DNA from: Sphingomonas paucimobilis
GTDB lineage: Bacteria; Pseudomonadota; Alphaproteobacteria; Sphingomonadales; Sphingomonadaceae
NCBI GenBank assembly: GCA_945860425.1
Contig: CAMAQU010000011.1
Location: 1 to 16,881 of the forward strand
Reading direction: 5' to 3'
Length of the DNA: 16,881 nt
Each line of letters starts with the position of its first letter. The first letter of the stretch is position 1. Made by a program: the position numbers and the translations under genes. A model generated the notes under the pieces. The model saw nothing but the letters and a program-made list of their open reading frames with translations. It searched no databases and was not told where the DNA came from. Positions 6,958-14,554 of the stretch are shown here, piece by piece.

Positions 6958-7982
6958 GCGCGGGGCCTGCGGGCTGTGCCGCCGCCATTAAGATGGCCAG
7001 TGGCGGCGCGCGTCCGCTTTTGCTGGAACGCGAGACAGAGGTTGGCGATGCCCTGTGCGGCGGCTTTGTCAGCTGGCGGACAATGGAAACGCTCACCCGG
7101 CTGGGCGTTGAAATTTCGGGCCATCGCATCACCCGGCTGCGCGTCTTTTCCGGACAAAGTCTGGCCGAGGCGCCCCTGCCCCAAGCGGGCCATGGCCTCT
7201 CGCGCCATGCGATGGACAGCGCCCTGATCGCCAGAGCCATCGCGTGTGGCGCGGGCCTAGAGCGCGGTGTGACCATCCGAAATATGGATGCGGTGCGCGC
7301 CCAATCGTCAGAGCTGTTTCTGGCCACGGGCAAGCAGGATGTGAAGGGGTGTGAACGCCCCCGAGAAGACGTAGACCCCGCCTTGGGCCTGCGGGTGCGC
7401 CTCCCCACCAGTCCGGCTGCGCGTGCCCTCATTGGCGATGCCATTGAACTGCATGTTTTTCGCAAAGGCTATGCCGGGGTTGAACTGCAAGAAGATGGGA
7501 CGGCCAATATCTGCCTTGCGCTGCGCAAATCCTTGCTGACAGAGGCGGGGCGGGATCCAGCGGCGCTGCTGCGGCAACTTGCGGCAGACCACCCCCATTT
7601 TGGCGAGAGGATGGCGGGCTTTGACGCGCGCACGCGCATCGATGCGGTTGCCAATGTGCCTTATGGCTGGCGGCAGAGACAGGATCCAGACGGTCTCTAT
7701 CGGCTGGGGGACCAATGCGCGGTCATCCCGTCGCTGGCGGGTGAGGGTAATGGCATTGCGCTGGCAAGCGGAGAGGATGCAGCACAAGCTTGGCTGGCCG
7801 GGGTCGCCGCCAAAGACTGGCAGCACCGATTTGCCAAGCGCACGGCGCGCCCGGTTGGGCTGGCCACATGGGTCTGGCATAGGGGCGAAGGTCGGCTGGG
7901 CGGCCCGATGCTCACGCATGTCTTGCGCGCCTTTCCGGCCATGGCGACTTGGGTGGCAGCCGCCACGCGCGTTCGGACTTGA
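6930..7982 (+). CDS. FAD-dependent oxidoreductase (geranylgeranyl reductase / PHBH fold) of the type III PKS operon
   Basis: This flavoprotein has 350 residues from ATG 6930. The N-terminal dinucleotide fold is IIIGAGPAGCAAA (residues about 7-19), followed by LLLERE, whose Glu binds the ribose. A second FAD contact is the GD motif YRLGDQCAVIPSLAGEGNGI (Gly260-Asp261). At the place where aromatic hydroxylases carry their DG fingerprint it has LFLATGKQDVKG (residues 129-140), so it belongs to a branch distinct from classical phenol hydroxylases. In context it probably hydroxylates or oxidises the resorcinol-type product to a hydroquinone or quinone, or reduces an alkyl chain. The frame is open upstream to an ATG at 6861, but that extension (23 Arg-rich residues) lies within the methyltransferase and has no family character, so 6930 is preferred. 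No clear ribosome binding site precedes it; coupling to the methyltransferase is likely. Confidence 0.85.
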   Translation: MRRTDPIIIGAGPAGCAAAIKMASGGARPLLLERETEVGDALCGGFVSWRTMETLTRLGVEISGHRITRLRVFSGQSLAEAPLPQAGHGLSRHAMDSALIARAIACGAGLERGVTIRNMDAVRAQSSELFLATGKQDVKGCERPREDVDPALGLRVRLPTSPAARALIGDAIELHVFRKGYAGVELQEDGTANICLALRKSLLTEAGRDPAALLRQLAADHPHFGERMAGFDARTRIDAVANVPYGWRQRQDPDGLYRLGDQCAVIPSLAGEGNGIALASGEDAAQAWLAGVAAKDWQHRFAKRTARPVGLATWVWHRGEGRLGGPMLTHVLRAFPAMATWVAAATRVRT

Positions 7983-8002
7983 AGCCAGACGCCGACACGG
8001 CC

Positions 8003-8416
8003 ATGATGCCCCTTATGCAAAAGCTTCTTTTAACCGATGAGGAATGGCGCGCGCGCCTGACCCCCCAGCAATATCATGTCCTGCGTCAAGCCGGGACGGA
8101 GCGGGCCTTTTCCGGCGCGCTCAATGACGTCAAAGAAGCGGGCGTTTATCGCTGTTCCGGCTGTGGGGCGGATCTGTTTGTGTCCGACACCAAATATGAG
8201 TCCGGCTCTGGCTGGCCCAGCTTTTATGCGCCGGTCAGCACCGATGCCCTGACCATGGTGGAGGATAGAACCCATGGCATGGCGCGTGTTGAAGTGCGCT
8301 GTGCCCGGTGTGACGGGCATTTGGGCCATGTCTTCCCCGATGGGCCGCAGCCGACCGGCCTGCGATTCTGCATGAACAGTGTCTCGCTCGATTTTGAAGG
8401 AAATGATCCGGACTAG
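8003..8416 (+). CDS. msrB: Peptide-methionine (R)-S-oxide reductase MsrB
   Basis: This enzyme reduces methionine-R-sulfoxide in proteins back to methionine and is a cytoplasmic repair enzyme. From ATG 8003 it has 137 residues, the usual length. Two CxxC pairs that bind structural zinc are present (Cys51/Cys54 in RCSGCGADLF, Cys100/Cys103 in RCARCDGHLGHVF). The substrate pocket is YESGSGWPSF and the catalytic Cys123 lies in RFCMNSVSLD. ATGs at 8003, 8006 and 8015 are all possible; 8003 gives the normal N-terminal length, and none has a strong ribosome binding site. The frame extends upstream to 7949 inside the flavoprotein gene, but those residues are not family-like. It lies 20 bases after the flavoprotein stop and may be co-transcribed with the PKS operon. 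Confidence 0.93.
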   Translation: MMPLMQKLLLTDEEWRARLTPQQYHVLRQAGTERAFSGALNDVKEAGVYRCSGCGADLFVSDTKYESGSGWPSFYAPVSTDALTMVEDRTHGMARVEVRCARCDGHLGHVFPDGPQPTGLRFCMNSVSLDFEGNDPD

Positions 8417-8464
8417 GCGCATCTCCTTGCCCGCCGAGTCGGGACCGCCTAAGAGAATAGCCCG

Positions 8465-10495
8465 ATGGCTACAAAGCGTCCCCGCCCCCCTGCCCCTTCG
8501 TCGCCAGTGCCGCAGCAGCGCGGCTTTTTGGCGCGGGCCTTTCGTTGGACTCTGATCAGCGGCGGCATCATCTTCTTCGGCCTGCTCTGCGCTATTGGCT
8601 TTGCCTTTTCCTCGCTGCCCGATTTCAAAGAATTGCGCACCCGCGAGTCATTGGGAGAGGTCGTCCGCGTCCGCGCCCAGGACGGCCGCGTTATCTTGTC
8701 GCTCGGCCCGATTTATGGGGAGTGGATTAACTATCAGAATATCCCTGGCGTCATGGTCGATGCGATGGTGGCGGTGGAGGATCGCCGTTTTCGCTTTCAT
8801 CCCGGCGTTGATCCCATTGGCCTTGTTCGCGCGGTTCAGGTGCGGCTGCAACGTGGCCATTGGGCGCAGGGTGGCTCCACCATCACCCAACAGCTGGCGC
8901 GCAACCTGTTTCTCACCAACACGCGCACCTTTGGCCGCAAAGGGCGGGAAATGATCCTCGCCTTTGCGATGGAGGCCAAATATTCCAAAGATGAAATCTT
9001 AGAGCTGTATCTCAACCGCGTCTATTTTGGCGGCGGGGCCTATGGCATTGATGCCGCGTCGCGCCGCTTTTTCGATCATCCGGCCAACATCCTCAGCCTC
9101 GAAGAATCCGCCATCATTGCGGGCTTGGTAAAGGCGCCTTCTAACTATTCCCCAACCGCCGATGCCAAGGCCGCAGTTGACCGGTCCCGCGTTGTCCTGT
9201 CTGTCATGGCGGATGCCGGCGTGATCAGCCCCAGCGTCGCGGCCGCCGCGCGCCCGGATCAGGTGAAGCTCTCCTCCGGACCGCAACAAAACAGCCTACG
9301 CTATTTTACCGATTGGGCGCTGCCCCAGCTGGATGGCCTGATTGAAGAGACGGATGAGCCGATTGATGTCTGGACCACCATTGACCCGGATATGCAGGCC
9401 GCCGCCGATGCTGCCATCCTGAAATACACGCCAGCGGCCGCCCAAGCAGCCCTTGTCGCGCTGGACCGGGATGGCGCTGTGCGCGCGATGGTTGGCGGGC
9501 GGGATTATGTAACGTCCATCTATAATCGCGGCACGCAAGCGGTGCGTCAGCCCGGCTCTGCCTTTAAACTGTTCGTCTATCTGGCCGCGCTTGAGGCTGG
9601 GATGACGCCCGACAGCAAAATGGTGGATGAGCCCATCAAAATTGACGGCTGGAGCCCACGTAACAACACCAAGGACTATCGCGGCGAAATGACGCTGCGC
9701 ACGGCCTTTACCAATTCGATCAACACCATTGCCGCCCAGATCGGCCAGCAAGTCGGCACGCCTGCGATAGCCGCTATTGCCCGGCGGCTTGGCCTAACCA
9801 CGCCGATCAACACCCAGCCCTCTATGGTGCTGGGCACATCGGACGTGCGTCTGATTGATATGGCAAAAGCCTTTGCCGCGGTGCAGGCCAAAGGAAAGTC
9901 GGTGACGCCCTATGGCATTGTGAAGGTGACCACATCCTCTGGCCAGTTGCTCTATGAACGTCCAGCGCAAGAGGATTTACAGCTCATTGACCCTTGGGTC
10001 GCCGCCGGTATGACCGATATGATGCAAACCGCCGTCAGCGCCGGGACAGGGCGCGCCGCACAAATCGGGCGGCCTGTTGCGGGGAAGACGGGGACGACTT
10101 CGTCCAACAAAGATGGCTGGTTCCTTGGCTTTTCAAGCGGGATCACAACGGGCGTCTGGATGGGTCGCGATGATGCCAAGCCCGTTCCCGGGCTTCAAGG
10201 TGGACGCGCGCCCGCAACCGTCTTTGCCGCCTTCATGCAGCGCGCGGCGGCCAATCGTCCGGTGGAAAAATTTGAAACCGAAGTCACTCTGCCCGAATGG
10301 ATTTTGGAAACCGACGAAGAAGCCTATTTGGGCGAGCTGGGCAATGGCGTGGATGAAACGCTGGATGGCCTAAGCGATGTCGGGCCGGTCGCCGATGAAG
10401 AAGCGGAATATCAGCGCGTCATTGATGAGGCGACCCGGCGGGATGCCCAACCCATCCGGCGCGCGGCGCCTCAGCCGTCCCGCCCGAACCAGTAA
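8465..10495 (+). CDS. Bifunctional penicillin-binding protein 1A (transglycosylase/transpeptidase)
   Basis: This class A PBP of 676 residues polymerises lipid II into glycan strands and cross-links them in the periplasm, anchored by one N-terminal transmembrane helix (about residues 28-50). The glycosyltransferase 51 domain has AVEDRRF with catalytic Glu105, GGSTITQQLARN and the downstream EILELYLNRVYFGGGAYGI motif. The transpeptidase domain has all three motifs: SAFK with nucleophile Ser365, S418-I-N420, and KTG at 541-543 in GKTGTTSSNKDGWF. The C-terminal tail (about residues 600-676) is acidic then basic and Pro-rich, without a domain I recognise. The start ATG 8465 has AAGAGA 8 bases upstream. 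Its last 25 bases overlap the 3' end of the opposite-strand peptidase gene. Alphaproteobacterial genomes often have more than one such enzyme, so I assign no gene symbol. Confidence 0.94.
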   Translation: MATKRPRPPAPSSPVPQQRGFLARAFRWTLISGGIIFFGLLCAIGFAFSSLPDFKELRTRESLGEVVRVRAQDGRVILSLGPIYGEWINYQNIPGVMVDAMVAVEDRRFRFHPGVDPIGLVRAVQVRLQRGHWAQGGSTITQQLARNLFLTNTRTFGRKGREMILAFAMEAKYSKDEILELYLNRVYFGGGAYGIDAASRRFFDHPANILSLEESAIIAGLVKAPSNYSPTADAKAAVDRSRVVLSVMADAGVISPSVAAAARPDQVKLSSGPQQNSLRYFTDWALPQLDGLIEETDEPIDVWTTIDPDMQAAADAAILKYTPAAAQAALVALDRDGAVRAMVGGRDYVTSIYNRGTQAVRQPGSAFKLFVYLAALEAGMTPDSKMVDEPIKIDGWSPRNNTKDYRGEMTLRTAFTNSINTIAAQIGQQVGTPAIAAIARRLGLTTPINTQPSMVLGTSDVRLIDMAKAFAAVQAKGKSVTPYGIVKVTTSSGQLLYERPAQEDLQLIDPWVAAGMTDMMQTAVSAGTGRAAQIGRPVAGKTGTTSSNKDGWFLGFSSGITTGVWMGRDDAKPVPGLQGGRAPATVFAAFMQRAAANRPVEKFETEVTLPEWILETDEEAYLGELGNGVDETLDGLSDVGPVADEEAEYQRVIDEATRRDAQPIRRAAPQPSRPNQ

Positions 10496-11145
10496 AGCCG
10501 CGCGCCATTATGCCGCAGCCAATCGCGAGCAGGCGCGTGATCCGCGCCAAATAACTCCTTTGCCAGCCGATGAAAGTCGCGGCTGTGATCCATGTGGATG
10601 CGATGCGCCACTTCATGCGCAACGGTTGCCCGGCGGACAAAATCCGGCGCCAGAATGAGCCGCCAACTATATCGGATATCACCACTGCCCGAACAGCTTC
10701 CCCAGCGGGATCGTGGATCGCCGACCGACACGGAAGCGATGGAAATATCCCGCTGCGCCGCAATGTCCCGTGTTTCCTGATCCAGCAGCGTCCGCGCCTC
10801 TGCCCGCAGCCAGCGCAGCAAGCGATTGGGCATCACATCAACAGGCCCGCCAATCAGAATCTGCGCACCCTCTATGCGCGGCGCACGGGGATGGCTTTGC
10901 GCCCAATCTAGCGTGTAGGTGGCGTCCCCAATAGGCACGGACATGCCCGGCAGGATCGGCCAAGGATCGGGCATGCGGGCCTTTTGCCGCGCGATCCAGC
11001 CCTCATGTTGTTCTGCCCAGGTCAGCGCGGCGGCAAGGGGAGCTTTGTGTGGCAAGACCAGCCGAACCTGGCCTGTGCGCGGATCGACCGACAATTTCAT
11101 GCGCCGGGCATTGGCCTTGCGGACAATTTCCAGCCCGTCGATCAT
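10471..11145 (-). CDS. YgjP-like zinc metallopeptidase (M48/DUF45 family)
   Basis: The 224-residue protein ends in the typical YgjP-like domain. The segment SRWGSCSGSGDIRYSWRLIL (residues about 146-165) precedes the zinc motif AHEVAHRIHMDHSRDFH. His177, Glu178 and His181 form the HExxH site, and His187 is a plausible third ligand. The N-terminal half (RMKLSVDPRTGQVRLVLP) is the usual beta-rich DUF45 start. The biological substrate of this family is poorly known. The frame is open to 11163, but ATG 11145 is chosen because it forms an ATGA overlap with the stop of the upstream YcgN gene and has GAGGA just before it. It is the last gene of the sco-ycgN operon, and its 3' end runs 25 bases into the convergent PBP gene. 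Confidence 0.85.
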   Translation of the reverse strand: MIDGLEIVRKANARRMKLSVDPRTGQVRLVLPHKAPLAAALTWAEQHEGWIARQKARMPDPWPILPGMSVPIGDATYTLDWAQSHPRAPRIEGAQILIGGPVDVMPNRLLRWLRAEARTLLDQETRDIAAQRDISIASVSVGDPRSRWGSCSGSGDIRYSWRLILAPDFVRRATVAHEVAHRIHMDHSRDFHRLAKELFGADHAPARDWLRHNGARLYWFGRDG

Positions 11146-11588
11146 GCGTCCTCGCCCGGCCAACGCTCAACAATATGGTTTTCCAGATCGCCTGCATCAA
11201 TTTCAGACACAGTCCAACCGCGCGTGGACATACCGCGCCGGTGGATCTCTTCCCGGTCGCCACAAACAAGATAATGCCAATCGGGCAAAGCCTCTCCCTT
11301 GGCGCGCCGGACATAGGCGCAGGTCGGCGGGAGCCATTCCAAATTATCCAATTTGGCGAGCGTCAGGCGGATACAATCGGGCACTTGGGCAAAGCGGTTG
11401 CGATAATCAGAACATTGGCCCGCGCCCCGATCGAGCAAACGACAGGCAACATTGGTGGGGTAAATATCGCCCGTATCTTCATCTTCCAACTTGTGGAGGC
11501 AGCATCGACCACAGCCATCGCACAAAGATTCCCATTGCGCCCGGTCGAGCGCCTCTAGCGGCTTATCTTCCCAATAGCGGCCAGCCAC
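11142..11588 (-). CDS. YcgN family cysteine-cluster protein (UPF0260)
   Basis: This 148-residue cytoplasmic protein of unknown function matches the YcgN family closely. It shows WESLCDGCGRCCLHKLEDED (Cys23, 26, 29, 30), TNVACRLLD (Cys49), CSDYRNR (Cys59), VPDCIRLT (Cys72), PPTCAYVRRAKGE (Cys90) and WHYLVCGD (Cys109). The Cys spacing suggests metal or Fe-S binding, as in the wider CxxC zinc/iron-chelating family; this is a family-level inference, not demonstrated. The gene starts 8 bases after the stop of the Sco1-like gene and overlaps the metallopeptidase gene by ATGA, so the three form one operon. Placement behind a copper chaperone hints at a metal-related role. Confidence 0.88.
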   Translation of the reverse strand: MAGRYWEDKPLEALDRAQWESLCDGCGRCCLHKLEDEDTGDIYPTNVACRLLDRGAGQCSDYRNRFAQVPDCIRLTLAKLDNLEWLPPTCAYVRRAKGEALPDWHYLVCGDREEIHRRGMSTRGWTVSEIDAGDLENHIVERWPGEDA

Positions 11589-11596
11589 GAGCGCCC

Positions 11597-12190
11597 CTAT
11601 CGCACCCAGCGGGCGAGTTCCGCGACAAAAGCCTTAGGGTCATTGCCCTGCGGCATAATCGCAATTGGCTCCCCTTGCGGGCCATAGAGCACAATCATCC
11701 GGGCATGATTGACCAGATAGGCGCCTTGCGCGTTGGGCTTATCCCGCATGAAGGCAACACCATAACGCTGCGCCATCTCATCAATTTGGGCGACACTCCC
11801 CGTCAGGCCAACCATGCGCGGGTGAAAGTTAGAGACAAATTGCTTCACAATAGCAGGCGTATCGCGGACCGGGTCAACGGAGATAAAGATCGGGACGACC
11901 TTCATCGCACGCGCCCTATCCTCTTGTTCAAACAACTTAATCGCCTGCCCCATCAGCTGCGCATCAACCGGGCAGATATCCGGGCAAAATGTATAGCCAA
12001 AATAGATCAGCCGATATTTGCCCGCAAAATCCTTCTCCGTGGTGGTTTTCCCATCCTGATTGATCAGGCTGAACGCACCGCCCATGCGCGCCCCTTCCAA
12101 GGGCGGGGGACCGGCATCCGGCGCGGAACCGTCACAGGCAGCGAGCGAGAGGATCAGGGCGGCGGCGGCAAAAGGTGTGAATTTGGTCAT
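11597..12190 (-). CDS. Sco1/SenC/PrrC-family copper chaperone lipoprotein
   Basis: This 197-residue thioredoxin-fold protein delivers copper to the CuA site of cytochrome c oxidase, or acts as a periplasmic thiol/copper redox protein. The signal peptide ends in the lipobox LAAC, so Cys19 is the likely lipid anchor on the outer face of the inner membrane. The copper ligands are visible: Cys69 and Cys73 in YTFCPDICPVDAQ, and His162 in LVNHARMIVLYGP. ISVDPVRDTP (about residues 103-112) is another family signature. It is the first gene of the leftward operon with the YcgN protein and the metallopeptidase, and is divergent from the ankyrin gene across 72 bases. No cytochrome oxidase genes are nearby, so the exact partner is not shown. 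Confidence 0.92.
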   Translation of the reverse strand: MTKFTPFAAAALILSLAACDGSAPDAGPPPLEGARMGGAFSLINQDGKTTTEKDFAGKYRLIYFGYTFCPDICPVDAQLMGQAIKLFEQEDRARAMKVVPIFISVDPVRDTPAIVKQFVSNFHPRMVGLTGSVAQIDEMAQRYGVAFMRDKPNAQGAYLVNHARMIVLYGPQGEPIAIMPQGNDPKAFVAELARWVR

Positions 12191-12262
12191 GGCAGGGTCA
12201 GCTTTGCTCTGCTAGATCGAGGGACGCAAGCAGGGATTAACCGCTTCTTTGGGCCGATCAAT

Positions 12263-12847
12263 ATGAAGATAATTATCGCCACAGTTTTTGCGCTCTTTCT
12301 GCTCTGGCCAACTATGGCCAGCGCCCAATTTTCAGACAGTTATAATTTCTTAAAGGCCGTCCGCGATCGTGATGGCAGCAAAGCGACCGACCTGTTGAGT
12401 AAGCCGGGGACGGTCATCGTCGATACCCGCGATGTCTCAACCGGCGAAACCGCGCTTCACATTGTTGTGAAGCGGCGCGACGCCACTTGGCTTGCCTTTC
12501 TTCTGGCGCGCGGGGCAAAGCCCGATATCCGCGACCGGGATGGCAATACGCCCTTGATCGCGGCGACCCAGATTGGCTTTGTTGAGGCGGCAGACATGCT
12601 GCTGAAGCGCCGGGCGCAGGTGGATGCAACCAATGGTCAAGGCGAAACAGCCTTGATTCTGGCGGTGCAGCAGCGGGATTTGGCGATGGTGCGGCTGTTG
12701 CTGGCCTCTGGTGCCAATCCTGCCCGCACGGACCGTGCAGCGGGCATGTCCGCATTGGATTATGCCCGGCGGGATACGCGCTCTGCGGTCATTTTGAAGC
12801 TGTTGGAAGAAACAAAACCCGCAAAGCCCGCCGCTGGCCCGATGTAA
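12263..12847 (+). CDS. Exported ankyrin-repeat protein
   Basis: The 194-residue protein has a Sec signal peptide (MKIIIATVFALFLLWPTMAS, with probable cleavage after ASA at residue 21), so it should be periplasmic. About four ankyrin-type helical repeats follow, with the marker turns TGETALHIVVKRRD, DGNTPLIAATQIG and QGETALILAVQQRD and a final degenerate MSALDYARR. Bacterial periplasmic ankyrin proteins are thought to mediate protein contacts; some are linked to oxidative-stress enzymes. No partner is evident here. The frame remains open far upstream (to 10919), but that part is antisense to the Sco/YcgN/peptidase genes and is not protein-like. ATG 12263 is chosen because the signal peptide begins there. 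The ribosome binding site is weak. It is convergent with parB, with 19 bases between the stops. Confidence 0.85.
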   Translation: MKIIIATVFALFLLWPTMASAQFSDSYNFLKAVRDRDGSKATDLLSKPGTVIVDTRDVSTGETALHIVVKRRDATWLAFLLARGAKPDIRDRDGNTPLIAATQIGFVEAADMLLKRRAQVDATNGQGETALILAVQQRDLAMVRLLLASGANPARTDRAAGMSALDYARRDTRSAVILKLLEETKPAKPAAGPM

Positions 12848-12866
12848 GGGCCGGGCTGTTGACGGA

Positions 12867-13775
12867 TTAAATCCGTTCCCCCGACAAACGCTGGCAGATC
12901 AAATCCAGCTGATCCAGCGAAGAATAAGCCAGCGTCACAGCCCCGCCGCGCGCGCCGTGCGCAATGCGAACCTTGAGGCCGATCTGATCGCTCAACTGAC
13001 GCTCCAGCGCCTCCACATCCGCGTCGCGGCCAGAGCCAGAGGTCGGCGCTTTGCGCGCACCCGGCTTTTTCTTCTTCGCCAGCGCCTCTGTTTCCCGAAC
13101 CGAAAGGCCGCGCGCAATCACCTCGCGCCCCACCCCTTCAGGGTCTTCGCATTGCAAGAGCGCGCGGGCATGGCCCATCGTCAATTCACCTGAGACAAGC
13201 CAGCCATGCACCCGCACCGGAAGGTTCCGCAAGCGCATGAGATTGGCGATATGGCTGCGCGATTTTCCGACGACCCGACCCAGCTCCTCTTGGCTATGGC
13301 CGTAATCATCAATCAACCGGCGATAGGTTTCGCCCTCTTCCCAGGCACTCAGCTGTTCGCGCTGAATATTTTCAACCAAAGCAATTTCAAGCGCCGTGCG
13401 ATCATCAAATTGTTTAACAATTACAGGGACTTGGTGGAGTTTTGCGCGCTGCGCGGCCCGCCAACGACGTTCACCAGCAACAATCTGATACTGCCCGCCC
13501 AGATCCCGCACGACGATCGGTTGAAGGACGCCCAACGCGGTTATGGAGCGCGCCAGTTCATCCAGCGCATCCTCATCAAAATTGCGGCGCGGCTGATTGG
13601 GCAGCGGCTGGAGGCTGGCGACAGGCACAAGGCGCACGCCATCGGGCAAGGGCACGCCCGCATCCGCCCGGCCCGACACAGCAGCGGCCGTATCAGCCTG
13701 AATCTCTCCCAAAAGAGAGGATAATCCCCGGCCAAGACCCGTACGTTTTTTGGGAAGAGCTTGATCTTCGCTCAT
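12867..13775 (-). CDS. parB: Chromosome partitioning protein ParB
   Basis: This 302-residue ParB/Spo0J family protein is a CTP-dependent clamp that loads at parS and spreads along the DNA. It opens with the family N-terminus RTGLGRGLSSLLGE (residues 11-24), which contacts ParA. The CTP-binding N-domain has LQPLPNQPRRNFDEDAL, QIVAGERRWRAAQ (GERR at 101-104) and ENIQREQLSAWEEGETYRRL (135-154). The helix-turn-helix that reads parS is around SQEELGRVVGKSRSHIANLM (161-180). A Lys-rich linker (KKKKPGARK) leads to the C-terminal dimerisation domain. The start ATG at 13775 overlaps the parA stop by four bases (ATGA), so ParA and ParB levels are coupled. Three parS sites lie 0.8-1.9 kb upstream in the same operon. 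Confidence 0.96.
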   Translation of the reverse strand: MSEDQALPKKRTGLGRGLSSLLGEIQADTAAAVSGRADAGVPLPDGVRLVPVASLQPLPNQPRRNFDEDALDELARSITALGVLQPIVVRDLGGQYQIVAGERRWRAAQRAKLHQVPVIVKQFDDRTALEIALVENIQREQLSAWEEGETYRRLIDDYGHSQEELGRVVGKSRSHIANLMRLRNLPVRVHGWLVSGELTMGHARALLQCEDPEGVGREVIARGLSVRETEALAKKKKPGARKAPTSGSGRDADVEALERQLSDQIGLKVRIAHGARGGAVTLAYSSLDQLDLICQRLSGERI

Positions 13776-14554
13776 GCGGCAACTTTCTGTTTGGGAAGAC
13801 GGCTCATCACTTCTTTAGCCAAGGCCATATAGGCTTCAGAGCCGGAACAACGATGATCATAAATCAGGGCAGGCAGGCCATGGCTCGGCGCTTCGGACAG
13901 GCGAACATTGCGCGGGATCACCGTGGTGAACACCGAATCCCCCAAACAGGCCCGCACATCATCCGCCACCTGTTCCGTCAGGCGATTGCGGCGATCATAC
14001 ATGGTCAACACAACGCCCAGGATGGACAAATTGGGATTGAGGCTGGCGCGCACCCGCTCAAAGGTTTGCAGAAGCTGGCTCAACCCTTCGAGCGCGAAAA
14101 ATTCACATTGCAACGGCACGAGCAAGGATTGGGCGGCAACCAATGCATTGACCGTCAACAGCCCCAATGAAGGCGGGCAATCAATAATGGCAATGTCCCA
14201 ATGACCGTCCGGCACAGCATCCAGCGCATGTTTCAGCCGATGGGTGCGTTGGTCCATTGCGATCAGATCAATTTCGGCACTGGAGAGATCAACCGTGGCT
14301 GGAATGACATCCAGCCCGGGAATGCGCGACGCTGTGGCGGCCTCCAGCGGCGTTACCTCTCCCAGAAGCACATCATAGCTGGATTGCGCGCGATCCCCAT
14401 GCGTGATGCCCAAGCCCGTCGACGCGTTTCCCTGCGGATCAAAGTCGATGAGGAGCACGCGCCATCCAATGGCGGCCAGCGCCGTCGCAAGATTAATGGC
14501 TGTCGTGGTTTTCCCGACGCCGCCCTTTTGATTTGCGATAGCCACCCGGATCAT
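13772..14554 (-). CDS. parA: Chromosome partitioning ATPase ParA
   Basis: This 260-residue Walker-type ATPase binds nucleoid DNA as an ATP dimer and moves ParB-parS complexes. The deviant Walker A is IANQKGGVGKTTTAINLA, with the signature Lys10 and Lys15. Walker A' is LLIDFDPQGNASTGLG and Walker B is IIDCPPSLGLLT. The short N-terminus marks the chromosomal (type Ib-like) ParA, without the regulatory HTH of plasmid P1 ParA. The open frame reaches back to 14701, but that extra part is antisense-like Arg-rich sequence inside rsmG. ATG 14554 is chosen because it begins exactly at the conserved core, forms an ATGA overlap with the rsmG stop, and has GGAAGGG about 9 bases before it. Confidence 0.96.
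   Translation of the reverse strand: MIRVAIANQKGGVGKTTTAINLATALAAIGWRVLLIDFDPQGNASTGLGITHGDRAQSSYDVLLGEVTPLEAATASRIPGLDVIPATVDLSSAEIDLIAMDQRTHRLKHALDAVPDGHWDIAIIDCPPSLGLLTVNALVAAQSLLVPLQCEFFALEGLSQLLQTFERVRASLNPNLSILGVVLTMYDRRNRLTEQVADDVRACLGDSVFTTVIPRNVRLSEAPSHGLPALIYDHRCSGSEAYMALAKEVMSRLPKQKVAA

Noticed and set aside
10919..12262. Long upstream extension of the ankyrin frame
   Set aside because: It is antisense to the sco, ycgN and peptidase genes and shows no domain; the real gene starts at the signal peptide, ATG 12263.
12862..12876. Palindrome ACGGAT-TAA-ATCCGT over the parB stop codon as a terminator for parB or the ankyrin gene
   Set aside because: The loop is three bases, there is no T tract on either strand, and the sequence is partly coding for ParB.
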